In this document: positions 52,080 through 61,475 of the stretch, piece after piece
How the letters are laid out: the number at the start of each line of letters is the position of its first letter
Position numbering within the stretch: position 1 is the first letter of the stretch
Source of the DNA: Streptomyces malachitofuscus
GTDB taxonomy: Bacteria; Actinomycetota; Actinomycetes; Streptomycetales; Streptomycetaceae
Direction: 5' to 3'
DNA length: 64,000 nt
Assembly (NCBI RefSeq): GCF_014650055.1
Contig: NZ_BMUF01000006.1
Span: 416,386-480,385, forward strand
Made by a program: the position numbers and the translations under genes
Notes under the pieces: generated by a model
What the model was told of the DNA's origin: nothing
The model's database searches: none
Seen by the model: the letters and a program-made list of their open reading frames with translations, nothing else

Positions 52080-54443
52080 TCAGCGCCTGCCGCTCTTCGG
52101 GTCGACCAGGCCGGCCCGGCGCAGGGCGTCGGCCATCGCGCCGTTCGCCGGCGCGGGCGCCTGCCGCGAGCCGCCGCCACCGCCGCCGCGGCCCTGTCGC
52201 TGCTGCGGCGGACGGCCGCCACGCTGCCTGCGCTCACCGCCGGACGCCTGGCCCTGCGGCGAGGCCTCGTCGTCCAGCCGCAGCGTCAGCGAGATCCGCT
52301 TGCGCGGGATGTCCACGTCGAGGACCTTCACCTTGACGATGTCACCCGGCTTCACCACGTCCCGCGGGTCCTTGACGAACGTCTTCGACATCGCGGACAC
52401 GTGCACCAGACCGTCCTGGTGCACACCGACGTCCACGAACGCCCCGAACGCGGCGACATTCGTGACGACACCCTCCAGCACCATCCCGGAGGACAGGTCG
52501 GAGATCTTCTCCACGCCCTCCTTGAAGACGGCCGTCCGGAACGCGGGCCGCGGGTCACGGCCCGGCTTCTCCAGCTCCTTGAGGATGTCCGTGACGGTCG
52601 GCAGACCGAACGTGTCGTCCACGAAGTCCTGCGGCCGCAGCGACCGCAGCACACCCGTGTTCCCGATCAGCGAGGCGACCTCCTCACCGGACGTCTTCAC
52701 CATGCGCCGCACGACCGGATAGGCCTCGGGGTGCACGCTGGAGGAGTCCAGCGGGTCGTCGCCACCGCGGATCCGCAGGAAGCCCGCGCACTGCTCGTAC
52801 GCCTTCGGACCGAGCCGCGCCACCTTCTTCAGCTCGCCGCGCGACCGGAACGGCCCGTTGGAGTCCCGGTGCGCCACGATGTTCTCGGCGAGGCCGGAGG
52901 TGATCCCGGAGACCCGGGCGAGCAGCGGCGCCGACGCGGTGTTGACGTCCACACCCACGCCGTTCACACAGTCCTCGACCACCGCGTCCAGCGAACGCGA
53001 CAGCTTCACCTCGGACAGGTCGTGCTGGTACTGGCCGACGCCGATCGACTTTGGGTCGATCTTCACCAGCTCGGCAAGGGGATCCTGGAGCCGCCGCGCG
53101 ATGGACACCGCGCCGCGCAGCGACACGTCCATGTCCGGCAGTTCCTGCGAGGCGAAGGCGGAGGCCGAGTACACGGAGGCGCCCGCCTCGGAGACCATCA
53201 CCTTCGTCAGCTTCAGCTCGGGGTGCTTGGCGATGAGCTCACCGGCGAGTTTGTCGGTTTCACGGGACGCCGTGCCGTTGCCGATCGCGATCAGTTCGAC
53301 CGCGTGCTCCTTCGCCAGCCGCGCCAGCTTGGCGATCGACTCGTCCCACCGGTTCGCCGGGACATGCGGATGGATCACGTCCGTGGCCACGACCTTGCCC
53401 GTCGCGTCCACCACGGCGACCTTCACACCCGTACGGAAGCCCGGGTCGAGACCGAGCGTGGCGCGCGTACCGGCGGGGGCGGCGAGCAGCAGGTCACGGA
53501 GGTTGGCCGCGAAGACCCGCACCGCCTCGTCCTCGGCGGCGGTCCGCAGCCGGAGCCTGATGTCGATCCCCAGGTGCACCAGGACGCGGGTGCGCCAGGC
53601 CCAGCGGACCGTGTCGCCCAGCCACTTGTCCGCCGGACGCCCCCGATCGGCGATCCCGAAGCGGTGCGCGACGATCCCCTCGTACGACGACGGCCCGTCC
53701 ACCGGCTCCTCGGGCTCCAGGACGAGGTCGAGGACCTCCTCCTTCTCGCCGCGCAGCATCGCCAGGACGCGGTGCGAGGGCAGCTCGGTGAACGGCTCGG
53801 CGAAGTCGAAGTAGTCGGCGAACTTCGCTCCCGCCTCCTCCTTGCCCTCGCGCACCTTCGCGGCCAGCCGCCCGCGCACCCACATCCGCTCGCGCAGCTC
53901 GCCGATCAGGTCGGCGTCCTCCGAGAACCGCTCGGTGAGGATCGCCCGCGCGCCGTCCAGCGCGGCCTGCGGATCCGCGACCCCCTTGTCGGCGTCCACG
54001 AACGCGGCGGCCGCGGCGAGGGGCTCGACACCCGGATCCCCGAGCAGCCCCTCCGCCAGCGGCTCGAGACCCGCCTCGCGCGCGATCTGCGCCTTGGTGC
54101 GCCGCTTCGGCTTGAACGGCAGATAGATGTCCTCCAGGCGCGCCTTGGTCTCCGCGCCCCGGATCCGGGCCTCCAGCTCCTCGGTCAGCTTGCCCTGTTC
54201 GCGCACCGACTCCAGGATCGCCGTACGACGCTCCTCCAGCTCCCGCAGATAACGCAGCCGCTCCTCGAGCGTGCGCAGCTGCGCGTCGTCGAGCATCTCG
54301 GTCGCTTCCTTGCGGTAGCGGGCGATGAAGGGCACCGTCGAACCGCCGTCGAGCAGTTCGACGGCGGCCCTGACCTGCCGCTCCCGTACGCCGAGCTCTT
54401 CGGCGATCCTGCCTTCGATGGACCCTGCGAGGGGTGTCGTCAC
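52080..54443 (-). CDS. tex: Tex-family S1 RNA-binding transcription accessory protein
   Basis: A 787-aa Tex protein. N-terminal helical domain (EGRIAEELGVRERQVRAAVELLDGGSTVPFIARYRKEATE), YqgF/RuvC-like core LGLDPGFRTGVKVAVVD, helix-hairpin-helix GVDVNTASAPLLARVSGI, and a C-terminal S1 domain (GMVLEGVVTNVAAFGAFVDVGVHQDGLVHVS). A glycine/arginine/glutamine-rich tail follows (GGERRQRGGRPPQQRQ). Tex acts with RNA polymerase and ribosomes in stress. The GTG start VTTPLAGSIEGR is chosen; the frame extends 20 codons upstream without similarity. Confidence 0.94.
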   Translation of the reverse strand: MTTPLAGSIEGRIAEELGVRERQVRAAVELLDGGSTVPFIARYRKEATEMLDDAQLRTLEERLRYLRELEERRTAILESVREQGKLTEELEARIRGAETKARLEDIYLPFKPKRRTKAQIAREAGLEPLAEGLLGDPGVEPLAAAAAFVDADKGVADPQAALDGARAILTERFSEDADLIGELRERMWVRGRLAAKVREGKEEAGAKFADYFDFAEPFTELPSHRVLAMLRGEKEEVLDLVLEPEEPVDGPSSYEGIVAHRFGIADRGRPADKWLGDTVRWAWRTRVLVHLGIDIRLRLRTAAEDEAVRVFAANLRDLLLAAPAGTRATLGLDPGFRTGVKVAVVDATGKVVATDVIHPHVPANRWDESIAKLARLAKEHAVELIAIGNGTASRETDKLAGELIAKHPELKLTKVMVSEAGASVYSASAFASQELPDMDVSLRGAVSIARRLQDPLAELVKIDPKSIGVGQYQHDLSEVKLSRSLDAVVEDCVNGVGVDVNTASAPLLARVSGITSGLAENIVAHRDSNGPFRSRGELKKVARLGPKAYEQCAGFLRIRGGDDPLDSSSVHPEAYPVVRRMVKTSGEEVASLIGNTGVLRSLRPQDFVDDTFGLPTVTDILKELEKPGRDPRPAFRTAVFKEGVEKISDLSSGMVLEGVVTNVAAFGAFVDVGVHQDGLVHVSAMSKTFVKDPRDVVKPGDIVKVKVLDVDIPRKRISLTLRLDDEASPQGQASGGERRQRGGRPPQQRQGRGGGGGGSRQAPAPANGAMADALRRAGLVDPKSGRR

Positions 54444-54548
54444 GTTCCCGTACCGCCTTCTCCACTGAGGTTGCGCGGCAATTGTGGCAGGTGACGCCGA
54501 CAATCGGGGATCAGGGCGGCGACGCGCCCGAGGACCGCACGGGCGGCG

Positions 54549-54680
54549 TCAGGCGCGACGGCCGCGGGTGGCGGACGAGGCTCCGCCGAACAGCCGGGCG
54601 AGCGCCCGGAACGGCAGCGTCACGACGGTGGCGATGGCACCGCCGATCTGGCGCAGGACATCTGCGATGGCACGGAACAC
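54549..54680 (-). CDS. LPFR-motif small protein (43 aa)
   Basis: A 43-aa protein, too short to be picked up by ordinary cut-offs, starting with GTG and preceded by AAAGGGGAG. It has an amphipathic/hydrophobic helix (DVLRQIGGAIATVV) followed by TLPFRALARLFGGAS and a basic tail. I recall this LPFR pattern as a named streptomycete small-protein family. The helix and basic end suggest membrane association. It lies between tex and the GlxA gene, in the same direction as tex. Confidence 0.8.
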   Translation of the reverse strand: MFRAIADVLRQIGGAIATVVTLPFRALARLFGGASSATRGRRA

Positions 54681-54815
54681 GTTGCTCCCCTTTCGTCTCC
54701 CGGCCTGCCCGGCCGGGAGTACTCCGGGTACCTCGTCAACGCTTCAACATGCATGGCAGAAAAGGTGGGGAAGCCGTCATTGCGGCCACCGCGGGCCTCG
54801 CGAAGAATCGTCCGC

Positions 54816-55784
54816 ATGGCGCAGCGAACCGTTCTCGTGGTCCTCTTCGACGGGGTCCAGAGCCTCGATGTCACCGGGCCCGTGGAGGTGTTCGCGGGCG
54901 CCGAGAAGCACGCCCCGGGCGCCTACCGGCTGTGCACCGCCTCCCTGGACGGGGCCCCGGTGCGGACGACCAGCGGACTGACCGTCGTACCGGACCGGGC
55001 CCTGGCCGACGCGCCGGAGCCGCACACCCTGCTCGTGCCCGGGGGGCAGGGCAGCCGCCGGCCGGACCCGAGGCTGACCGACTGGCTGCGCCGGCACGGA
55101 CCGCGTGCCGAGCGGCTGGTCTCCGTCTGCACGGGAGCCGTCCTGCTCGCCGGAGCGGGGCTGCTGGACGGCCGCCGCGCCACCACCCACTGGGCCTACA
55201 GCGACCGGCTCGCGCGGGACCACCCGGCCGTCGAGGTCGACCCGGACCCCATTTACATCCGGGACGGCCACGTCGCCACGTCCGCCGGTGTCACCTCGGG
55301 CATCGACCTGGCCCTTGCCCTGGTGGAGGAGGACCTCGGCCGTGAGGCGGCCCTCACCGTCGCCCGGCACCTGGTGGTCTTCCTGCGCCGGCCGGGGAAC
55401 CAGGCCCAGTTCAGCGCCCAGCTCGCCGCCCAGACCGCATGCCGCGAACCGCTGCGCGAGGTCCAGCAGTGGATCACCGAGCACCCCGAGGCCGATCTCT
55501 CCGTCGAGGCGCTCGCGGCCCGCGCGGCCCTCTCGCCGCGCCACTTCGCCCGCGCCTTCCACCACGAGACCGGTATGACACCGGGCCGCTACGTCGACCG
55601 GGTGCGGCTCGAACACGCCCGGCGCCTGCTGGAGGACACCGGCGACGGTGTCGAGGAGATCTCCCGCGCCAGCGGCTACGGCACCCCCGAGGCGATGCGC
55701 CGCGCCTTCGTCCGGACCCTCGGGTCGTCCCCGGCGGAGTACCGCCGCCGCTTCCGGCCCGCCCCTTCACCCACCCGCGCCTGA
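54816..55784 (+). CDS. GlxA-family AraC-type regulator with DJ-1/PfpI domain
   Basis: A 322-aa transcription regulator. The N-terminal DJ-1/PfpI-like domain carries VVLFDGVQSLDVTGPVEVF and SVCTGAVLLAGAGLLDGRRATTHW with the elbow Cys. The C-terminal AraC HTH pair includes LSPRHFARAFHHETGMTPGRYVDRVRLEHARRLLEDT and the second helix in ISRASGYGTPEAMRRAFVRTLGSSPAEYRRRF. Members often sense small amides or amines. Start at MAQRTVLVV; no ribosome site, probably leaderless. It is followed by a stand-alone DJ-1 gene. Confidence 0.9.
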   Translation: MAQRTVLVVLFDGVQSLDVTGPVEVFAGAEKHAPGAYRLCTASLDGAPVRTTSGLTVVPDRALADAPEPHTLLVPGGQGSRRPDPRLTDWLRRHGPRAERLVSVCTGAVLLAGAGLLDGRRATTHWAYSDRLARDHPAVEVDPDPIYIRDGHVATSAGVTSGIDLALALVEEDLGREAALTVARHLVVFLRRPGNQAQFSAQLAAQTACREPLREVQQWITEHPEADLSVEALAARAALSPRHFARAFHHETGMTPGRYVDRVRLEHARRLLEDTGDGVEEISRASGYGTPEAMRRAFVRTLGSSPAEYRRRFRPAPSPTRA

Positions 55785-55794
55785 AAGGCCGCCC

Positions 55795-56430
55795 ATGCAG
55801 ATCGCCATCGTCCTCTTCGACCGCTTCACCGCTCTCGACGCCGTGGGCCCCTACGAGACCCTCGGCCGTCTCCCGGACGCGGAGACCGTGTTCGTCGCCG
55901 AACGGACCGGGCCCGTGCGCACCGACACCGGCGCGCTCGCCCTCACCGCCGACCGGACCCTGGCCGACGTCCCGCGCCCGGACATCGTCGTCGTCCCCGG
56001 CGGTCCCGGCCAGACACCGCAGATGGAGAACGGGACCCTGCTGGACTGGCTGCGCGCGGCCGACGCGTCCAGCACCTGGACGACGTCCGTGTGCACCGGA
56101 TCCCTGCTGCTGGCCGCGGCCGGACTCCTCCGGGGGCGCCGGGCCACCTCCCACTGGCTGGCCCTCGGCCACCTGGAGCGGTTCGGCGCCGAGCCGACCG
56201 GGGAGCGCGTGGTGACCGACGGCAAGTACGTCACCGCCGCCGGCGTCTCCTCCGGCATCGACATGGGGCTCACCCTGCTCGGCCGGATCGCCGGCGAGGA
56301 GCACGCCCAGTCCGTGCAGCTGCTCACCGAGTACGACCCGCAGCCGCCCTACGACGCCGGATCGCCCGAGAAGGCGCCCGCGCACCTCGTCGAGGAGTTC
56401 AGGTCGCGGAGCCGCTTCGTGCTGACGTAG
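55795..56430 (+). CDS. DJ-1/PfpI-family protein
   Basis: A 211-aa DJ-1/PfpI protein: IAIVLFDRFTALDAVGPYETL, VVPGGPGQTP, and TTSVCTGSLLLAAAGLLRGRRATSHW with the reactive Cys. It resembles the sensor half of the GlxA regulator directly upstream, from which it probably arose by duplication; the ATG is ten bases after that stop (GAAAGG upstream). It could be an isocyanide-hydratase-type or glyoxalase-III-type enzyme. It overlaps the converging enoyl-CoA hydratase by 32 bases. Confidence 0.87.
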   Translation: MQIAIVLFDRFTALDAVGPYETLGRLPDAETVFVAERTGPVRTDTGALALTADRTLADVPRPDIVVVPGGPGQTPQMENGTLLDWLRAADASSTWTTSVCTGSLLLAAAGLLRGRRATSHWLALGHLERFGAEPTGERVVTDGKYVTAAGVSSGIDMGLTLLGRIAGEEHAQSVQLLTEYDPQPPYDAGSPEKAPAHLVEEFRSRSRFVLT

Positions 56431-57172
56431 ACACGCTCCACGTGAAGCGGGGCGGCCGCCGCTCCAGGAACGCGGCGACACCCTCCGCGGTGTCGCCGCT
56501 CTCCCGCGCCCGCTCGCTCCAGTAGGCGTCCCGGTCGGTCCGGCCGTCGGCGAACTCCTTCGCCGCTCCCTGCGTCAGCTGCGAGCGGGACACCAGGATC
56601 CGCGTGTACTCCGCGACCCGCCCGTCCAGTTCGCCCTCGGGGAGCACCTCGTCCACCAGTCCGGTGCGCAGGGTCCGCCCGGTCCCGATCAACTCGCCCG
56701 AGAACAGCAGGTACTTGGCGGTCGCCGACCCCACCAGCGACACCAGCCGGCGGGTGGCGGAGGCCGGGTAGACGATGCCGAGCTTCGCCGGTGTCACCCC
56801 GAACCGCGCGCCCTCCTCGGCGAACCGCAGGTCGCAGGCCGCCGCCAGCTGCGCACCGCCGCCGACACAGTGCCCGCGGACGGCCGCCAGCGTCGGCTTG
56901 GGGAAGGCGGCGAGCGCCTCCTCCGCCGCCACGGCCAGCCGTTGTGCCTCCGCCGGCGACCCGCGCAGCGTGGAGATGTCCGCCCCGGCGCAGAACGTGG
57001 AACCGTGACCGGTGAGCACCAGCACCCGTACGCCGGGGTCGGCCGCCAGCGTGTCCAGCAGGGGCGGCAGGGATGCCCACATCGCGGCCGTCATGGCGTT
57101 GCGCTTCGCCGGATGGCGGATGACGACCGTGGCGACCGAGTCGGTGACGCTGTGCAGCAGCTGAGGCTCCAT
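56399..57172 (-). CDS. Enoyl-CoA hydratase/isomerase family protein
   Basis: A 257-aa crotonase: SVATVVIRHPAKRNAMTAAMW, STFCAGADISTLRG (oxyanion hole), AVRGHCVGGGAQLAAACDLRFAEEGARFGVTPAKLGIVYPASATRRL. The second catalytic glutamate of true hydratases in the ITPELGL block is replaced (GVTPAKLGIVYPA), so hydratase activity is uncertain. The true start gives MEPQLLHSVTDSV; the long open frame upstream is an artefact. Confidence 0.87.
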   Translation of the reverse strand: MEPQLLHSVTDSVATVVIRHPAKRNAMTAAMWASLPPLLDTLAADPGVRVLVLTGHGSTFCAGADISTLRGSPAEAQRLAVAAEEALAAFPKPTLAAVRGHCVGGGAQLAAACDLRFAEEGARFGVTPAKLGIVYPASATRRLVSLVGSATAKYLLFSGELIGTGRTLRTGLVDEVLPEGELDGRVAEYTRILVSRSQLTQGAAKEFADGRTDRDAYWSERARESGDTAEGVAAFLERRPPRFTWSVSTSARSGSAT

Positions 57173-57284
57173 GGGCCGGATGCTATCCGTCCCGGTCGGA
57201 GCGCCCGCGGTCAGGAGTGCCGAGGGCGTTACGTCCGGTGGGCGCGGGGGACTGGGGAAGGGGGACGAGAACCGGGAGGCACTC

Positions 57285-57929
57285 ATGGTCAAGTCCGCCG
57301 GGACGGCGAAGCCCCACGGCGAGGCGGCCAAACTGAGCCGCGGCTTCGGCTGGCTCGCCGTACTCGGAGTGATCCTGGTCGTCGCCGGGCTGGTCGGCCT
57401 GGTGTACACGGGTGTCGCCACCCTGACCTCGATGCTGCTGTTCGGCTGGCTGCTGCTGATCGGCGGGGTGATCGGACTGCTGCACGCCGTCCAGGCGCGG
57501 CACACCAACTTCTTCTGGCTCGGCGTGGTCGTCGCGGCGCTGAACATCGCGGCCGGTGTGGTGGTGCTGAAGACGCCGGAGGCGACGGCCGAGGCACTGA
57601 CCATGTTCGCCGCGCTGCTCTTCCTCACCGGTGGGGTGTTCCGGCTGGTCGGCAGCCTGGTGGTGCGCGGCCCGCAGTTCGGCTGGACCCTGGTCCAGGG
57701 CGCCTTCGGTCTGCTCCTCGGCATCCTGGTGCTGGCCACCTGGCCGAGCAGCAGCCAGTACGTCATCGGAACGTTCTTCTCGCTCTCCCTGCTCTTCGAC
57801 GGGCTGGGCCTGATCGCCACCGGATACGGGGGACGCCGGATCGTCGGCATGGTCTCCGACCGGCTGGCCGGTGAGGAGGCGGGAGGGACTCCGGGAGGAC
57901 CGGCCTCCAAACCCGTACAACCCGAATAG
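57285..57929 (+). CDS. HdeD-family membrane protein
   Basis: A 214-aa membrane protein with six predicted helices, as in acid-resistance HdeD proteins: GWLAVLGVILVVAGLVGLVYTGVATLTSMLLFGWLLLIGGVIGLLHAV, then FWLGVVVAALNIAAGVVVL and GAFGLLLGILVLATWPSSSQYVIGTFFSLSLLFDGLGLIATG. The role in Streptomyces is unproven. The ATG follows GGGAGG. The N-terminal 20 aa and the C-terminal SDRLAGEEAGG tail are cytoplasmic. Confidence 0.85.
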   Translation: MVKSAGTAKPHGEAAKLSRGFGWLAVLGVILVVAGLVGLVYTGVATLTSMLLFGWLLLIGGVIGLLHAVQARHTNFFWLGVVVAALNIAAGVVVLKTPEATAEALTMFAALLFLTGGVFRLVGSLVVRGPQFGWTLVQGAFGLLLGILVLATWPSSSQYVIGTFFSLSLLFDGLGLIATGYGGRRIVGMVSDRLAGEEAGGTPGGPASKPVQPE

Positions 57930-58066
57930 TGCGCCGACCCGGCACAAGACGTACGGGAACGGTCCCGCATGAGACGGTGTCATGCGCCAACGGTCGTAAA
58001 CGTTCGATATGTGCTGACTTCTGTTCAGCGTCGAAGTGCGGAGCCGATCGGTCCAACACTCGACGT

Positions 58067-58528
58067 GTGGTGACAATCGAGCGTGAGAGTGGCGATCCGC
58101 TGCCGTACGAAGGTGTCTGGCGGTTCACCGCCCCGGCCGTGGACGCCTCGGTCCCCCAGGCCCGCCACGCCGTGCGGGACCTGCTGCTGCGGCAGGGCGT
58201 GCCGGTCGCGGACGAGGTGGTCCAGGGGCTGCTGCTGATCGTCTCGGAGCTGGTCACCAACGCCGTGCGGCACGCGGCGCTGCTGTCCCCGATGCTCGGC
58301 GTCGAGGTCGCCGTCGGCGCCGAGTGGATCCGGGTGTCCGTGGAGGACAACCACCCCTACCGTCCCACGGCCCTGGAGACCGACCACGCCCGTACCGGCG
58401 GCCGCGGACTGCTCCTGGTGCGCGAGATCACCCGTGAGGCAGGCGGGGCGTGCGAGGTCGAGCACACCGCGACCGGCGGCAAGGTGATCTGGGCCGCCCT
58501 GCCGCTCAAGCCCGCGCAGATCCCCTAG
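58067..58528 (+). CDS. ATP-binding (anti-sigma-factor-type HATPase) protein
   Basis: A 153-aa GHKL ATPase of the short SpoIIAB/RsbW-like group common in Streptomyces. The N-box is SELVTNAVRHAALL and the G-box TGGRGLLLVREIT, with VSVEDNHPYRP between. No kinase phospho-acceptor domain. Two adjacent GTG codons (58067 and 58070) could start; no ribosome site is seen. It may antagonise a sigma factor or act in signalling; partners are not adjacent. Confidence 0.85.
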   Translation: MVTIERESGDPLPYEGVWRFTAPAVDASVPQARHAVRDLLLRQGVPVADEVVQGLLLIVSELVTNAVRHAALLSPMLGVEVAVGAEWIRVSVEDNHPYRPTALETDHARTGGRGLLLVREITREAGGACEVEHTATGGKVIWAALPLKPAQIP

Positions 58529-58560
58529 GCCCCGTGGCCCCGGGACCCGACGCCCCCCGG

Positions 58561-59154
58561 TCACCAGCCCGCCGACGGCCCCGTCAGTTCCCTGGCCGCC
58601 GGCCGCGCGGCGTCCAGCACGGTCATGAACCACGCGGAGAAGGTGTCCTTCGCGTGCCGCTCCGCCAGCTCGCCCGGAGTCACGAACGCCGTGGCCGCCA
58701 CCTCCTCCGGGTCCGGCCGCACCGGCGACTGCACCATGCCCACGAAGAGGTGGTTGAACTCCTGCTCCACCAGGCCCGAGGCCGGGTCCGGGTGGTTGTA
58801 GCGGACGGTCCCGGCCTCGGCGAGGAGGGAGGGAGACACCCCCAGCTCCTCGAAGGTCCGCCGCGCCGCCGCCGCGAACGGCGCCTCACCGGGGTACGGG
58901 TGACCGCAGCAGGTGTTGGACCACACACCGGGGGAGTGGTACTTGCCCAGCGCCCGCTGCTGGACCAGCAGCCGCCCGCGCTCGTCGAACAGGAACACCG
59001 AGAACGCCCGGTGCAGCTGCCCCGGCGGCTGATGCGCGGCGAGCTTCTCCGCGGTGCCGATCGTCACGCCGTCCTCGTCGACCAGTTCCAGCACGATCTG
59101 CTCGGTGGTGCCGCTCGACGGGCTGTTCGTCGCGGTGGCAGGTGTGATCGGCAT
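58561..59154 (-). CDS. idi: Isopentenyl-diphosphate delta-isomerase (type 1)
   Basis: A 197-aa Nudix-fold type 1 IDI that interconverts isopentenyl and dimethylallyl diphosphate for isoprenoids. The catalytic cysteine is in SNTCCGHPYPGE, the catalytic glutamate in LVEQEFNHLFVG, and the Nudix box is AARRTFEELGV. The ATG at 59154 has GAAGG six bases upstream; one two codons earlier has no spacing. Isoprenoid and hopanoid genes are common nearby in related genomes. Confidence 0.94.
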   Translation of the reverse strand: MPITPATATNSPSSGTTEQIVLELVDEDGVTIGTAEKLAAHQPPGQLHRAFSVFLFDERGRLLVQQRALGKYHSPGVWSNTCCGHPYPGEAPFAAAARRTFEELGVSPSLLAEAGTVRYNHPDPASGLVEQEFNHLFVGMVQSPVRPDPEEVAATAFVTPGELAERHAKDTFSAWFMTVLDAARPAARELTGPSAGW

Positions 59155-59420
59155 ACCCATCCTTCACTCGGTCTTCGCGCCCAAGTCTGCCGCACGAATC
59201 CGGCACTCCCGGCACTCCGGTCTTCGCCCGCATGTCCCGCGCCGGGGCGCGGATGCGGTCGTACCGGCCGGAGAGCGGAACCGGACCCCGGACTGAGCGT
59301 GCCCGCGCCGGCCCCCGGAAATGCGGCCGCCACGGGTGCTGTGGAGGAAGGGACGCCGCCATGGGGGCGGACGGCTGCGTTCCCCGGCGCATTGGTGCGC
59401 CGGGGGCGCTTGGGACCGGC

Positions 59421-60359
59421 TCAGTGGCAGAGACGCGCCTCGTGCTCGGCGTGCCCCCGGGGCTCCAGCTGGAAGGTGCAGTGCTCCACGTCGAAGTGGT
59501 CGCCCAGGCAGCCCTGGAGCTCGTGCAGCATCTTCTCGTGCCCGATGGCGCTCAGCACCTCGGAGCTGACGACCACGTGCGCGGACAGCACCGGCATCCC
59601 CGAGGTGATCGTCCAGGCGTGGAGATCGTGGACGTCCTCCACGCCGTCCGTGGCGAGGATGTGCTCCCGCACCTGGGCCATGTCCACGCCCTTGGGGGCC
59701 GCCTCCAGCAGGACGTCCAGTGTCTCGCGCAGCAGCTTCACGGTGCGGGGCACGATCATCAGTGCGATCAGCAGCGAGGCGACCGCGTCGGCGGCCGTCC
59801 AGCCGGTGGTCAGGATCACCAGCGCGGAGAGCATCACCGCGACCGAGCCGAGCGCGTCGGCCGCCACCTCCAGGAAGGCCCCCCGCACGTTCAGGCTCTC
59901 CTTCTGCCCGCGCATCAGCAGGGTGAGCGACACGAGGTTGGCGACCAGGCCGATCGCGCCGAACACCATGGCCAGCCCGCCGTCGGTGCCGGCCGGAGTG
60001 ACGAACCGCTCGATCGCCTCGAACAGCACGTAGCCGCCCACACCGAGCAGCAGCAGACAGTTGGCCAGCGCGGCGAGGATCTCCGCGCGGGCGAGCCCGA
60101 AGGTGCGCTGCTCGCTCGGCGGGCGGCCCGCGAAGTGGATCGCGAGCAGCGCCATGCCCAGGCCCACGGCGTCCGTCGCCATGTGGGCCGCGTCCGCGAC
60201 CAGCGCCAGCGAGTCGGCCAGCAGGCCGCCGACGATCTGGACCACCATGACGCCGAGCGTGATCGCCAGCGCCATCCGCAGCCTGCCGCGGTACGCCGCG
60301 CTCGCCGTCCCGCCGGCAGGCCCGCCGTGCGCGTGCCCGTGATCGTGCCCAGCCCCCAT
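59421..60359 (-). CDS. Cation diffusion facilitator (CzcD-like metal exporter)
   Basis: A 312-aa CDF transporter with a histidine-rich start (GAGHDHGHAHGG), six membrane helices, the metal-site helices ADSLALVADAAHMATDAVGLGMALLAI and LEVAADALGSVAVMLSALVIL (HxxxD / DxxxD), and a C-terminal cytoplasmic domain (VHDLHAWTITSGMPVLSAHVVVS). It probably exports zinc or cobalt. From 59155 to 59420 I see no further gene. Transcription is separated from galE by a strong terminator. Confidence 0.93.
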   Translation of the reverse strand: MGAGHDHGHAHGGPAGGTASAAYRGRLRMALAITLGVMVVQIVGGLLADSLALVADAAHMATDAVGLGMALLAIHFAGRPPSEQRTFGLARAEILAALANCLLLLGVGGYVLFEAIERFVTPAGTDGGLAMVFGAIGLVANLVSLTLLMRGQKESLNVRGAFLEVAADALGSVAVMLSALVILTTGWTAADAVASLLIALMIVPRTVKLLRETLDVLLEAAPKGVDMAQVREHILATDGVEDVHDLHAWTITSGMPVLSAHVVVSSEVLSAIGHEKMLHELQGCLGDHFDVEHCTFQLEPRGHAEHEARLCH

Positions 60360-60456
60360 GGGTGCCGCCGTCCTTCCGTGACCGTCTCCTGGGGCACAGT
60401 GAACTACGGGTGGGGGGTATGGGGCAACGCGGCACTGAACACCGTTGTCATGTGCC

Positions 60457-60485
60457 CTGACCTGCGGAAACGATCCGCAGGTCAG
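60457..60485 (-). terminator. galE terminator
   Basis: CTGACCTGCGGA-AACGA-TCCGCAGGTCAG is a perfect 12-bp stem with a five-base loop located six bases past the galE stop and about 100 bases before the CDF start. Confidence 0.85.
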
Positions 60486-60491
60486 CGCCTG

Positions 60492-61475
60492 TCAGCGGCC
60501 GTCCGCGGTGGCCCGGTGCAGTTGCCAGCCCTGCCAGGCCGAGTCGACCATCTCGTGCACCGAACGGCGCGCGGTCCAGCCGAGCCGCTCCCTCGCAAGA
60601 GCGGAGGAGGCCACCGCGCGGGGAGCGTCGCCGGGGCGGCGGGGCTCCACGAGCGGGGCCCGGGTGTCGCCGGTGACCTCGCCGACGGTGGTGATCAGCT
60701 CGCGCACCGAGACCCCCTCGCCGCGGCCGATGTTCACCGTCAGGTCCCCGGTCGACCTGCCCTCCGACAGCCCCCGGGCCGCCGCCAGGTGCGCCTCGGC
60801 CAGATCGGCCACGTGGATGTAGTCCCGCACACACGTACCGTCCGGCGTCGGATAGTCGTCGCCGAAGATGCGCGGGGCCTCGTCGCGGGTGAGCCGGTCG
60901 AACACCATCGGCACGATGTTGAAGACACCGGTGTCGGCCAGCTCCGGCGCCGCCGCTCCCGCCACGTTGAAGTAGCGCAGGCACACCGTGTCCATGCCGT
61001 GCGCCCGCCCGGCCGCCCGCACCAGCCACTCCCCGGCGAGCTTGGTCTCGCCGTAGGGGTTGACCGGGGCGCAGGGAGTGTCCTCCGTGATGAGGTCCAC
61101 ACGGGGGTCGCCGTAGACGGCGGCGGAGGAGGAGAAGACGAAGCGCCGGACACCGGCCTCCGCGACGGCGTCCAGGAGTGTCGCGAGTCCGCCCACGTTC
61201 TCCCGGTAGTACCGGGTCGGCTGCGCCACGGACTCGGCGACCTGCTTGCGCGCGGCGAGATGCAGCACCCCCGTCACCTCGTGCTCGGCGAGCGTCCGCT
61301 TGAGCAGCTCGCCGTCCAGGGACGAGCCCCTGACCAGCGGCACGTCGGCGGGAAGCCGTCCCGGTACGCCGGCCGAGAGGTCGTCCAGGGCGACGACGCT
61401 CTCCCCGGCACCTGTCATGGCGCGCACCACATGTGCCCCGATGTAACCGGCTCCGCCGGTGATCAGCCAAGTCAT
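60492..61475 (-). CDS. galE: UDP-glucose 4-epimerase
   Basis: A 327-aa extended SDR that interconverts UDP-glucose and UDP-galactose. The NAD motif is LITGGAGYIGAHVV, the family segments SSSAAVYGD and VNPYGETKLAGEWL hold the catalytic Ser and YxxxK, and RYFNVAGA follows. The start MTWLITGGAG is preceded by a GAC repeat; the open frame reaches much further upstream but the extension is not coding. It may supply galactosyl units for cell-wall polymers, also fitting the adjacent CDP-alcohol operon. Confidence 0.94.
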   Translation of the reverse strand: MTWLITGGAGYIGAHVVRAMTGAGESVVALDDLSAGVPGRLPADVPLVRGSSLDGELLKRTLAEHEVTGVLHLAARKQVAESVAQPTRYYRENVGGLATLLDAVAEAGVRRFVFSSSAAVYGDPRVDLITEDTPCAPVNPYGETKLAGEWLVRAAGRAHGMDTVCLRYFNVAGAAAPELADTGVFNIVPMVFDRLTRDEAPRIFGDDYPTPDGTCVRDYIHVADLAEAHLAAARGLSEGRSTGDLTVNIGRGEGVSVRELITTVGEVTGDTRAPLVEPRRPGDAPRAVASSALARERLGWTARRSVHEMVDSAWQGWQLHRATADGR

